The notes under the pieces are model-generated. The model had not been told where the DNA came from. It worked only from the letters and a program-made list of their open reading frames with translations, and searched no databases. From the NCBI RefSeq assembly GCF_003688665.1, contig NZ_REFO01000010.1, forward strand, positions 124,001-188,000: a stretch of 64,000 bases of DNA. Reading direction: 5' to 3'. The position numbers and the translations under genes are program-made. This document shows positions 56,142 to 64,000 of the stretch, one piece after another. The stretch's first letter is position 1; each line of letters opens with the position of its first letter. The DNA is from Hydrogenothermus marinus. GTDB taxonomy: Bacteria; Aquificota; Aquificia; Aquificales; Hydrogenothermaceae.

Positions 56142-58812
56142 ACTAGTTATATTATTTGCCTTAATTATAATGTCTGAAGCATTTAGTAAAAATTTAGCCT
56201 TTTATTATGATAAAGACGTACCAGAAGAACTATTAAAAGTTTATGATTATGTTGTAGTTAATGTAGAAGATATTTCTAAGAATGTATTAAAAAAATATAA
56301 TAAAAAATTAGTAGCTTATATAAGTATAGAGGAGGTTTCAGATAAAACAAAAGCTAAAAAAGAATGGATTTTAGGTAAAAACAAAAACTGGGATTCTTTA
56401 GTTACAGATATTAGAAATAAGGATTATAGAAAGTCCTTATTAAATAAAATAAAAAATTTTAGAAAAGAAGGAATAAATAGTTTCTTTTTTGATACATTAG
56501 ACTCTTATCAATTAGCTTTAAAAAAGAAAGATTGGAAAAGTTATGAAAATGCTTTGGCAAATTTTATAATTGAAGTAAAAAAGCAATTTCCGAATTCAAA
56601 AATTTTCTTAAATAGAGGATTTGAGGTGTTTGACAAAGTTTATCCATATATTAATGGTGTTGTTGCAGAATCTCTATTTAGGGGATATAACGGGAAAAAT
56701 TATTATGAAGTTTCAAAAGAAGATAGAAAATGGCTAATAAATAAATTAAATTACATAAAATCCAAAAATATTCCTGTTTATGTTATAGATTATGTCAAGC
56801 CAAATGAAAAAAATTTAGCAAGAAAATTAGCAGAAAAAATAGAAAAGTTAGGATTTATACCATATATTACAAACAAAGATTTATCAATTATAGGCCTATC
56901 TAATTTTGAGATATTTCCAAGAAAAGTTTTAGTTATTTATAAGACTAAGGATGATGTAGCATATTCTAATGCCCATAGATTAATTCAAATGCCATTAGAA
57001 TATTTAGGATATGTAGCTGATTTAAAAACTCCAAAAGAGGCAATGCAGTTAAAACATACAATAGATAGATATGCCGGAATGGTAGTATGGCTTGAAAATG
57101 ATATAGTTAAAAATTATGATAAATTTTATAATTGGATATTAAAAAGAATCAAAAATGGCAATAAAATTCTATTTTTAGGATATTTTGGATTTCCAGAAAC
57201 GCAAAGGTATCTAAAGCCTTTAGGTTTAACTGCTGAAAATAACAAAGCTGGCTTTTTCAGTAAAAACAAAGTTATCTTTCAAGATAAAATTGTAGGGTTT
57301 GAAGAAAAACCTCCTTTAAACATAACTCCAGATAGCTTAATAAAAACCAATAAAGGAAAGCCTCTATTAATATTAAAAAATAGTAAAAATCAAGAGTTTC
57401 ATCCTATTACTATAACACCATGGGGTGGATATGTTTTGGAACAATATTTGACTGTAGATGTTGGTGATATAATTAAATGGATACCAAATCCATTTGAATT
57501 ACTTAAAAGAAGTCTTAGACTAAAACCTTTCCCTGCACCAGATTTTACCACTGAAAATGGCATGAGAGTTTTATTTTCTCATATAGATGGAGATGGTTCA
57601 GTTTCTCTTTGTGAATTTTGCCCTACCAAAAAATTTGCAATGGAAGTAATAAGAGATGAAATACTGAAAAAATATAAAATTCCAATAGGAGTATCCTTTA
57701 TAGAAGCAGAAATTATGCCATATGGGGTTTATCCACAATACTCAAAAAAGGCTATAGAAGTGGCAAAATCTATTTATGCCCTTGATAATGTAGAACCGGC
57801 TTCACATACTTTTTCTCATCCATTTAAATGGATGGAAATTTCAAAGCTAAAAGATAAAAATGAAATTCCTGAAGGGTATAATTTAAAAATACCAAACTAT
57901 AAATTTAGCTTATATAGAGAGATAGTTGATTCTGTAAAAAATTTATCTAAACTTTGTCCTCCAAACAAAAAAGTAAATATTTTATATTGGTCAGGCGATT
58001 GCAATCCTCCAAAAAAAGCTTTAAAAATAGCTTATGAACATAATATATTAAATATTAATGGTGGTGATACATACATAACAAAAGACAGGCCTTTTTTGTC
58101 ATTAGTAGCTCCAGCCGGATTAAAAAGAGGAGAATATTATCAAATATATGACGGAGAACAAAATGAAGAGCTCTATACAGATGATTTTACCAAAAACTTT
58201 TGGGGATATAAAAAAGTAATAGAAACTTTCCAATTAACAGACAAACCAAGAAGATTGAAGCCAATTGATATTTATTATCACTTTTTTTCTGGAACAAAAC
58301 TTGCAAGTTTAAATGCATTAAAAGAAGTTTATAACTATGCTTTAAAACAAGATGTAATTCCTATGAAAGTTTCAGAATATATTCTGAAAGTTCTTGATTT
58401 TTACCATAGTGCTATTGCAAAAGAAGGAGATTATTGGATAATAAAGACAGATAAAAATTTAAGAACACTCAAAGTTCCAAAAGGCTTTGGATATCCTAAT
58501 TTAGAAACAAGTAAAGGTGTAATAGGTTTTTATCCATATAATGACCAACTTTATATAAGTTTAGATGGCTCTGGAAATTATAAAATAAAATTTACAGAAA
58601 ATAGACCAAATCAAACTTACATAAAACAGACAAATGCAAGAATAAAAAAGGTAAATAAAAATGAATTTAGTTTAAAAGGGTATCAACCTGTAAAGGTAAT
58701 ATTTAACAAATTACAAAATTGCAAGATATATACAAAAAATAAATATAAAAAAATTAAGAATATGCTAATCTTCAACACGGAAAAAGTGGAGTTTAAGCTT
58801 GAGTGCAACTAA
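56116..58812 (+). CDS. pelA: Pel hydrolase/deacetylase PelA
   Basis: This 898-residue periplasmic enzyme has a signal peptide (LVILFALIIMSEAFS). A GH114-type hydrolase domain (about 25-255) shows FFFDTLD (Asp126) and NRGFE (Glu170). A flavodoxin-like middle (about 265-440) and a CE-type deacetylase domain (about 480-740) follow, with SHIDGDGS (Asp491, Asp493) and PASHTFSHPF (His564, His568). A C-terminal beta domain ends it. All catalytic residues match Pseudomonas PelA (948). It deacetylates the polymer, making it cationic, and can trim it. GAGGAG precedes the ATG. In Pseudomonas pelA comes first; here it follows pelG. Confidence 0.92.
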   Translation: MKLLCYKDKLVILFALIIMSEAFSKNLAFYYDKDVPEELLKVYDYVVVNVEDISKNVLKKYNKKLVAYISIEEVSDKTKAKKEWILGKNKNWDSLVTDIRNKDYRKSLLNKIKNFRKEGINSFFFDTLDSYQLALKKKDWKSYENALANFIIEVKKQFPNSKIFLNRGFEVFDKVYPYINGVVAESLFRGYNGKNYYEVSKEDRKWLINKLNYIKSKNIPVYVIDYVKPNEKNLARKLAEKIEKLGFIPYITNKDLSIIGLSNFEIFPRKVLVIYKTKDDVAYSNAHRLIQMPLEYLGYVADLKTPKEAMQLKHTIDRYAGMVVWLENDIVKNYDKFYNWILKRIKNGNKILFLGYFGFPETQRYLKPLGLTAENNKAGFFSKNKVIFQDKIVGFEEKPPLNITPDSLIKTNKGKPLLILKNSKNQEFHPITITPWGGYVLEQYLTVDVGDIIKWIPNPFELLKRSLRLKPFPAPDFTTENGMRVLFSHIDGDGSVSLCEFCPTKKFAMEVIRDEILKKYKIPIGVSFIEAEIMPYGVYPQYSKKAIEVAKSIYALDNVEPASHTFSHPFKWMEISKLKDKNEIPEGYNLKIPNYKFSLYREIVDSVKNLSKLCPPNKKVNILYWSGDCNPPKKALKIAYEHNILNINGGDTYITKDRPFLSLVAPAGLKRGEYYQIYDGEQNEELYTDDFTKNFWGYKKVIETFQLTDKPRRLKPIDIYYHFFSGTKLASLNALKEVYNYALKQDVIPMKVSEYILKVLDFYHSAIAKEGDYWIIKTDKNLRTLKVPKGFGYPNLETSKGVIGFYPYNDQLYISLDGSGNYKIKFTENRPNQTYIKQTNARIKKVNKNEFSLKGYQPVKVIFNKLQNCKIYTKNKYKKIKNMLIFNTEKVEFKLECN

Positions 58813-59743
58813 GGAAATTTTAGAAAATAAAAAAGTAATATCTAAATATGAACTACTCGCTATTATTATTTTATTTATAACTATTCTTATAATACTTTTT
58901 CCAAAAGGAAAATTGGAAACAATGATAGATATGGAAACAAGTAATTATGAAGTTTCAATTAAATATTTAGAAAGTTTATCAAAAGCATACCCAAAACATG
59001 CTTTTTTTAAAATAGCTCTTTTACGATTTTATTTAAAAACTGGTAAACTAAAAAAAGCAGAAAATTTAATTGAAAATTGTCAAAAAAACAAACAATGTAT
59101 AGGAAATATTGGTTTTATTAAGAATAGTTATTTCGTTTATAAAAATCTATATTTTAAATCTAAAAATAAAAAATATTTAATAGAAGCGAAAAAATATTTA
59201 AGTTTAATTCTAAAGCTTAATCCTACAGAAACTAATTATGAATTTGTATTAAATGAAAGTAAATCTATGAATTTTGTAGATTTAAGCTATAAAACATTAA
59301 AAAAATTAGTAAAAATAAATCCTAAAAAAGAATACCTAAAAGATCTTCTAAATATAAGTCTATATTATAAAGATTATAAAGCTGCTTTAAATATCTTAGA
59401 TATACTTTACAAAAAAGAAAAAAATATAAAATATTTAGAAAAGAAAGCACAGATTTATGAATACTTAAAACATTCAGAAAAAGCAAAAGATATATATTTA
59501 ACTTTATTTAAAATTACAAAGAATGAAAATGTAAAAACAAAATACTTTTTGAAAGCAGTTTATATTCTTCTTTGGAATAAAAAATATAAAGAAGCTATAA
59601 ATATAGCAAAAAGATATGAAAATTATTTTTTAAAAACAAGAAATAGATTAGCTTTGAAAAAAATACTTGATATTTATCTTCAAACTGGAAATTTAAAATT
59701 AGCAAGAATTTTATCATTAAAAATATTAAAGGTAATAAATTAA
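58799..59743 (+). CDS. Membrane-anchored TPR protein, first part of a split PelB
   Basis: This 314-residue protein has one transmembrane helix (about 18-37, ELLAIIILFITILIILF) and then repeated TPR-like helices in a periplasmic orientation. In Pseudomonas, PelB (1,193 residues) starts with such an anchor followed by TPRs and a C-terminal porin. Here the anchor is a separate protein. The TTG start overlaps pelA by 14 nt, with GGAG 8 nt upstream. The sequence itself carries no PelB-specific motif that I can name; the assignment rests on order and build. Confidence 0.6.
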   Translation: MSATKEILENKKVISKYELLAIIILFITILIILFPKGKLETMIDMETSNYEVSIKYLESLSKAYPKHAFFKIALLRFYLKTGKLKKAENLIENCQKNKQCIGNIGFIKNSYFVYKNLYFKSKNKKYLIEAKKYLSLILKLNPTETNYEFVLNESKSMNFVDLSYKTLKKLVKINPKKEYLKDLLNISLYYKDYKAALNILDILYKKEKNIKYLEKKAQIYEYLKHSEKAKDIYLTLFKITKNENVKTKYFLKAVYILLWNKKYKEAINIAKRYENYFLKTRNRLALKKILDIYLQTGNLKLARILSLKILKVIN

Positions 59744-61333
59744 ATGAAAAGAATAATTGTTTCTTTAATTTTAATAGTATTGCTAATAAATCCTGTATTT
59801 AGTAAACAAAAATTTGATTTACAACTTTATGAGCTTATGTATAAAAGTTTTATCTATACGCAAGATTTAGAACATGCTTATATTGTTGCAAAAAAAGTAC
59901 TAAAAGTTATACCTTTTAGTATAAAATGGAGGAAAAGAGTTGCACAACTAGCTCTTTGGCTTGGAAAAACAGACGAAGCATATAAAAACTATCTTTATAT
60001 TTACAATAAAACTAAAGATCCTTCTATAGAAAAAATACTATTTACCTTTTCTTATCCTGAAATTATTAATCTGAAAATACAAAAATATGAAACACAGGTA
60101 AAAAAAGGAAATTATCAAAATGCTTTAGAACTTGCAAAATTGTATGAATATACTGGTTATCCAGAAAAATCTCTAAAGTTATTAAAGCAAATTTATGAAA
60201 AAACTAATAAAAAAGAGTATTTATATGAATACTTAATCTATGCAACTAAATTAGGTGAAACTCATATTTTAGTTAAATATATTCAAACTTTAAAAGTTTT
60301 CCCTTTAGAAAAAAAATATGACATAGTATATCTTTTAATAGCAAAAGGATATTATGATAAGGCACTGGAAGTATTAAGATATGTGCAAGATTTACCAAAA
60401 GATAAAACTTATTATAATTTACTGCTATTTTTACTTTTGAAAAATCAAAAATATAAAGAATTTATAAAAGTAGTTAAATATCTTTTAATAAAACAACAGA
60501 TTGATATTTCTTATATATATCCTCTTTTAGATTATTATTATAGGAAAAAGGATTTACAATCTTTAGAATTTATATACTCTAAAATCTATAAAATAAAAAA
60601 AACAAAAGCATTTATAAAAGAATATATAAATATACTTATAGAAAACAAAAAATTCCAACAAGCTTTAGAAATATTAAATGAAAACACGAGTATATTTAGT
60701 GATAAAGAATATCTGTTTTATTTAGCAAAAATTTATGCAGGACTAAAAAATAAAGAAAAAGTTGCCAAGATTTACAAAATTTTATTAAAAGATTATAGAG
60801 AACAACTTTCCCTAAATGAAAAGAAAGAGATTTTATGGTTTTTTATAGATAATTCTGAAGAATATTATAAGTTATTAAAAACATATCTACCTTTCTTTAA
60901 AAAAGAAAAAGATTTATATATAGAAGTTATTACTGCATATATGAATATCCAAGAATTAGATAAAGCTTATAGTTTAGCTAAAAAATATATAAATAAAGAG
61001 AAAAATAATTTATCCTTTTTAATATTATATGCAGATATATTAAACATACAAACAAAATTTGATGAAAGTTCTTATTATTACAATAAAGCATGGATTTTAG
61101 CTAATAAACAGCTAAGAATAAATCCAAATATAATAAACAATAAAGAATTTTTAAGGAATTATATTAGGCTTTCTTTCAAATATAGCTCACCTAAAAAAAT
61201 AAAAAAATTACTAAAAATTGCAAAAAATACCCTTAATTATAATGAATACTTAAACCTAATATTAGATTATTATCTATATTTAGGAGAATATGATCCATCC
61301 TTTTATATTTACAACTATAAGAGGATTTTCTAA
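59744..61333 (+). CDS. Exported TPR protein, second part of a split PelB
   Basis: This 529-residue protein has a signal peptide (KRIIVSLILIVLLINPVFS, cleavage before KQKF) and is otherwise helical TPR-like repeats (ELAKLYEYTGYPEKSLKLLKQIYEKTNK; KALEVLRYVQDLPKDK; FQQALEILNENTSIF). No membrane helix is seen, so it should be periplasmic. TPRs of PelB in Pseudomonas bind PelA and guide the polymer. The ATG follows the previous stop by one base and its own stop shares one base with the next ATG. The separate signal peptide shows this is not a recent frameshift of one long gene. Confidence 0.65.
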   Translation: MKRIIVSLILIVLLINPVFSKQKFDLQLYELMYKSFIYTQDLEHAYIVAKKVLKVIPFSIKWRKRVAQLALWLGKTDEAYKNYLYIYNKTKDPSIEKILFTFSYPEIINLKIQKYETQVKKGNYQNALELAKLYEYTGYPEKSLKLLKQIYEKTNKKEYLYEYLIYATKLGETHILVKYIQTLKVFPLEKKYDIVYLLIAKGYYDKALEVLRYVQDLPKDKTYYNLLLFLLLKNQKYKEFIKVVKYLLIKQQIDISYIYPLLDYYYRKKDLQSLEFIYSKIYKIKKTKAFIKEYINILIENKKFQQALEILNENTSIFSDKEYLFYLAKIYAGLKNKEKVAKIYKILLKDYREQLSLNEKKEILWFFIDNSEEYYKLLKTYLPFFKKEKDLYIEVITAYMNIQELDKAYSLAKKYINKEKNNLSFLILYADILNIQTKFDESSYYYNKAWILANKQLRINPNIINNKEFLRNYIRLSFKYSSPKKIKKLLKIAKNTLNYNEYLNLILDYYLYLGEYDPSFYIYNYKRIF

Positions 61334-63354
61334 TGTGGAAAAAATTATTATTAATAATTTTAATAACAGCTTTTAGTAGTTTTGCAGAAAGTTATATTAA
61401 TATATATAGTATTCAAGTAATAAGTACAAAAGATATTAAAGAAGCAAAAAATGTTTACAAAAAAATTTCTAAATATCCATATGCAAGAATTGAAAAGATT
61501 GGCTCTTACTATGTTGTTAGAGTTGGTAATACAAGGTTTACAAAAGAACTAAAACCTTTATTAAAAGAGATTAAAAAATACTATAAAGATTCTTTTATTA
61601 GGATAGCTGATATTATTCCTGAAAGAATTATATTAGCTAATTTTAAATTTAAAAAAGAAAAAGTTAAATCTATGATTAAAGAAAAAAAACCTGATAATCA
61701 AGAAAAAATAAAAACTAAAAAAGAAGAAAAATTAAAATTTGTTCAAAATGTAAATAGTAGTTTGGTAGAAAGTTATATTAATATATATAGTATTCAAGTA
61801 ATAAGTACAAAAGATATTAAAGAAGCAAAAAATGTTTACAAAAAAATTTCTAAATATCCATATGCAAGAATTGAAAAGATTGGCTCTTACTATGTTGTTA
61901 GAGTTGGTAATACAAGGTTTACAAAAGAACTAAAACCTTTATTAAAAGAGATTAAAAAATACTATAAAGATTCTTTTATTAGGATAGCTGATATTATTCC
62001 TGAAAGAATTATATTAGCTAATTTTAAATTTAAAAAAGAAAAAGTTAAATCTATGATTAAAGAAAAAAAACCTGATAATCAAGAAAAAATAAAAACTAAA
62101 AAAGAGGAAAAATTTAAAATAGTTAAAGATACAAAAGATATTTTGAGTTTGATTCCAGATATAAATATTAAAAATAAAACAGTAAAAATAGAAAAAACAG
62201 AAAAACAGAAAATAAAAATACAACAAGATAAAGTACTAAATATAGAAATTAATGAAATAGATAAAGATGGAATAAACAAAACATTAAAAAAATACAAAGA
62301 TACCTTACCTTATAGAGATAAAGTTTATGCAGAAGATATTGTTGGAAGAGTAAATGAAGCATTAAATACTTCTTATAGAAACTTAAAAAGAAGTAAGGAA
62401 GATTACCTTGCATATAAACAATTTGTAGATTTATATACAAAATATTCAAACAGATTTAAATCTCATATTAATTATGAATATTTTGAAGATGTTTCAAGAT
62501 TTTATCTTAAATATCAATTAAAAAAATATCTTTGGCTAAATAGTTATCTTTATATAGATAATGAAAATTATTTCACAAATTCTTATAAAAAAAGTAATTA
62601 TAAAAAATTGCCAAGTATTGATAGTTTATTAACAATAGGAATAAAAAAAATATTTAATTCTTCAGATATAATCATAAAGTTAGGAGCAAGAAAATCTGTA
62701 GAATTATTTCCTATTTTATCTATAGATTATAATTTCAAAACTAATAAATACTGGGATTCTACTTTATCCTTAGGAATAAATCAAAGAGCAGAAGAAAGTA
62801 ATCTTTCTTTTTATGGAGCATCTAAAACTAATTTAAAATACAGTACAACAATATCAATAAACTCAAAAAATGTTATATCTGGTAGTACTTCAATTAATAA
62901 TTATTATTCTCAAGATTTTAAAGAAATAGGTAATGGTTATTACTTTGAATCAAGATACTTACATAAATATAGAATAGGATATCCAGATTTTTCTAATTAT
63001 ATTCAGCTATCAGGAGGTTTTTATAATGAAAAATCAAATAAAACAGGTTCTATCAATAAAATTTTAATAACACCAAATACACAAGTTTTACCTGATAATT
63101 TTATAGAAGCATGTATAGGTTCTTTGTTTGGAATTAATTATATTGATAGTTATAAAAAACAATTAAGACCTTTTGTGGACACAAATATTTGCTACAATAC
63201 TGCTTATAACATCGGATATTCACTATTTTCTGGATTGGCTGGTGAAATGTTTGATAATGATAACTTATCTTTTGGAGTTTATATAGGTAAAGGATTTTTT
63301 GCAAATCCTTACACAATTTTTAGATTACAAATTTATTACACAAGATGGTTCTAA
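61333..63354 (+). CDS. pelB: PelB-like outer-membrane porin with two N-terminal SPOR domains
   Basis: This 673-residue protein has a signal peptide (LLLIILITAFSSFA) and two SPOR domains at about 19-100 and 146-227, each followed by a K/E linker (YSIQVIST, YARIEKIGSYYVVRVG). A bridging segment with LPYRDKVYAEDIVGRVNEAL (about 322-341) follows, then a beta-barrel of alternating strands to the end (IYYTRWF, an aromatic C-terminus as outer-membrane proteins have). The bridge and barrel resemble the C-terminal porin of PelB. SPOR domains bind glycan strands lacking stem peptides. The two SPOR-linker units are identical in DNA. The stop overlaps tsaD. Confidence 0.75.
   Translation: MWKKLLLIILITAFSSFAESYINIYSIQVISTKDIKEAKNVYKKISKYPYARIEKIGSYYVVRVGNTRFTKELKPLLKEIKKYYKDSFIRIADIIPERIILANFKFKKEKVKSMIKEKKPDNQEKIKTKKEEKLKFVQNVNSSLVESYINIYSIQVISTKDIKEAKNVYKKISKYPYARIEKIGSYYVVRVGNTRFTKELKPLLKEIKKYYKDSFIRIADIIPERIILANFKFKKEKVKSMIKEKKPDNQEKIKTKKEEKFKIVKDTKDILSLIPDINIKNKTVKIEKTEKQKIKIQQDKVLNIEINEIDKDGINKTLKKYKDTLPYRDKVYAEDIVGRVNEALNTSYRNLKRSKEDYLAYKQFVDLYTKYSNRFKSHINYEYFEDVSRFYLKYQLKKYLWLNSYLYIDNENYFTNSYKKSNYKKLPSIDSLLTIGIKKIFNSSDIIIKLGARKSVELFPILSIDYNFKTNKYWDSTLSLGINQRAEESNLSFYGASKTNLKYSTTISINSKNVISGSTSINNYYSQDFKEIGNGYYFESRYLHKYRIGYPDFSNYIQLSGGFYNEKSNKTGSINKILITPNTQVLPDNFIEACIGSLFGINYIDSYKKQLRPFVDTNICYNTAYNIGYSLFSGLAGEMFDNDNLSFGVYIGKGFFANPYTIFRLQIYYTRWF
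61386..62105 (+). repeat. Perfect 339-bp tandem duplication, period 381 bp, covering the SPOR domain
   Basis: 61386-61724 and 61767-62105 appear identical base for base, with an offset of 381 bp (127 codons, in frame). Between and after the copies the sequence diverges. Identity including third codon positions means a very recent event, gene conversion, or an assembly artefact. Confidence 0.9.
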
Positions 63355-64000
63355 ATCAATTCTACAAATTTATCCATTCTAATCCTTGCATAAGGTTTAA
63401 AGTCATAACTTACAAACTTACCTTTTTTAGCTCTTAAATATCCAGTATAAGCTACCATTGCTGCATTATCAGTACAGAGATATAAAGGTGGAAAATAAAC
63501 TTTTATACCTTCTTTTTTTGCTTCTTCAGTTAGCTTTTCTCTTAATCTTTTATTGGCAGAAACTCCACCGGCAACAACTATATTTTTAATATTAAACTCT
63601 GCAGCTGCATTTAAAGTTTTTTTTACTAAAACCTCTACAACTGCTTCTTGGAAACTTTTGGCTATATCTTCAGGTTTATATTTTTGTTTTTCTACTTCTT
63701 TCAATACTGCAGTTTTTAATCCACTAAAAGAAAAATTATATTTATGTTGTGGTTTTCCTTTTAATAAAGGTCTTGGAAGTTCTAAAGAGCAGATACCTTT
63801 TTCTGATAACTTGTCTATTATTGGTCCCCCTGGATATCCTAAATTAAGCATTCTTGCAACTTTATCATAAGCTTCACCAACTGCATCATCTATTGTTCCA
63901 CCAAGATATTTATAATCTTCAAAATTATTTATAATATAAAGCTCTGTATGTCCACCAGAAACAACTAAAGCTAAAAAAGGAAAATCTATTTTTTCTTCTA
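63351..64000 (-). CDS. tsaD: tRNA N6-threonylcarbamoyladenosine synthase subunit TsaD (partial)
   Basis: The frame runs off the window edge at 64000; about 216 residues from the C-terminal part are present. LVVSGGHTELYII, GGTIDDAVGEAYDKVARMLNLGYPGGP, FSFSGLKTAVL, and VVAGGVSANKRLRE are the TsaD/Kae1 signatures with metal and ATP contacts; the N-terminal His motif is outside. TsaD makes the t6A37 modification in ANN-decoding tRNAs with TsaB, TsaC and TsaE. It converges on the pelB-like gene and their stops overlap by 4 nt. Confidence 0.94.
   Translation of the reverse strand, partial: EEKIDFPFLALVVSGGHTELYIINNFEDYKYLGGTIDDAVGEAYDKVARMLNLGYPGGPIIDKLSEKGICSLELPRPLLKGKPQHKYNFSFSGLKTAVLKEVEKQKYKPEDIAKSFQEAVVEVLVKKTLNAAAEFNIKNIVVAGGVSANKRLREKLTEEAKKEGIKVYFPPLYLCTDNAAMVAYTGYLRAKKGKFVSYDFKPYARIRMDKFVELI

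Noticed and set aside
58799-61333. Single long pelB broken by recent frameshifts
   Set aside because: The second and third parts begin with complete signal peptides at the junctions, which a broken gene would not supply.

Overview
The window reads as chromosomal DNA of a very AT-rich (roughly 30% GC by eye, not counted), thermophilic, chemolithoautotrophic bacterium of the order Aquificales. The best fit is a Sulfurihydrogenibium-like member of the Hydrogenothermaceae. The reasons are a near-complete set of reductive TCA (rTCA) cycle genes including both ATP-citrate lyase subunits, an Aquifex-type DUF1931 histone-fold protein, a thermophile-restricted KaiC-like ATPase with its partner regulator, and strongly AT-biased codon use throughout. 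I see no tRNA, rRNA, CRISPR array, insertion sequence or prophage.

Layout. 1-8.35 kb: purine synthesis (purK end, purE), a GT39-type membrane glycosyltransferase, a class IV aminotransferase, aspartate kinase, a biotin carboxylase, enolase, an FtsB-like protein, a HAD phosphatase and a DUF167 protein. 8.45-11.64 kb: aclB-aclA, ended by a strong terminator. 11.67-12.13 kb: the only long gene-poor gap, followed by the histone-fold protein. 12.7-28.2 kb: proS, a GAF-PAS protein, a PilB/GspE ATPase, a TPR protein, ileS, a lone DppB-type permease with a 28-residue ORF behind it, a stand-alone citryl-CoA-lyase-like protein, an NtrY-like kinase, gatB, and a glucosaminidase overlapping a polysaccharide deacetylase. 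28.2-33.4 kb, minus strand: ygfZ-fliJ-motE-def-lgt-folC-truB. 33.5-41.5 kb: the second rTCA block, mdh, two-subunit fumarase, DUF488, sucCD, korAB. 41.6-49.9 kb: pentapeptide protein, ferredoxin, rplS-rnhB-yraN-ispA-queF-pfpI-cmk, thioredoxin-TPR, lolA, and the KaiC-like/HTH pair. 50-63.35 kb: a complete Pel-type exopolysaccharide operon in the order C-D-E-F-G-A followed by a PelB equivalent split into three proteins. The window ends inside tsaD (minus strand).

How it works together. AclAB cleaves citrate to acetyl-CoA and oxaloacetate. Mdh, fumarase, succinyl-CoA synthetase and 2-oxoglutarate:ferredoxin oxidoreductase carry carbon back toward 2-oxoglutarate. All three rTCA promoters (aclBA, mdh-suc, korAB) carry the same AAAC-N3-GTT inverted repeat on or next to the -35/-10 region, which suggests one regulator of carbon fixation that I cannot identify. 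The Pel operon would make, deacetylate and export a cationic biofilm polysaccharide. It has a conserved RxxD c-di-GMP site in PelD. It also has an unusual outer-membrane porin preceded by two SPOR (peptidoglycan-binding) domains that are identical at DNA level over 339 bp, a very recent tandem duplication.

Starts were re-chosen where a Shine-Dalgarno sequence decided it (histone protein, def, motE, ygfZ, rnhB, pelC, pelF, the DppB-type permease, the minus-strand TPR protein, and the 102-residue protein at 42.6 kb). Family assignments come from reading the proteins; no database search was run.
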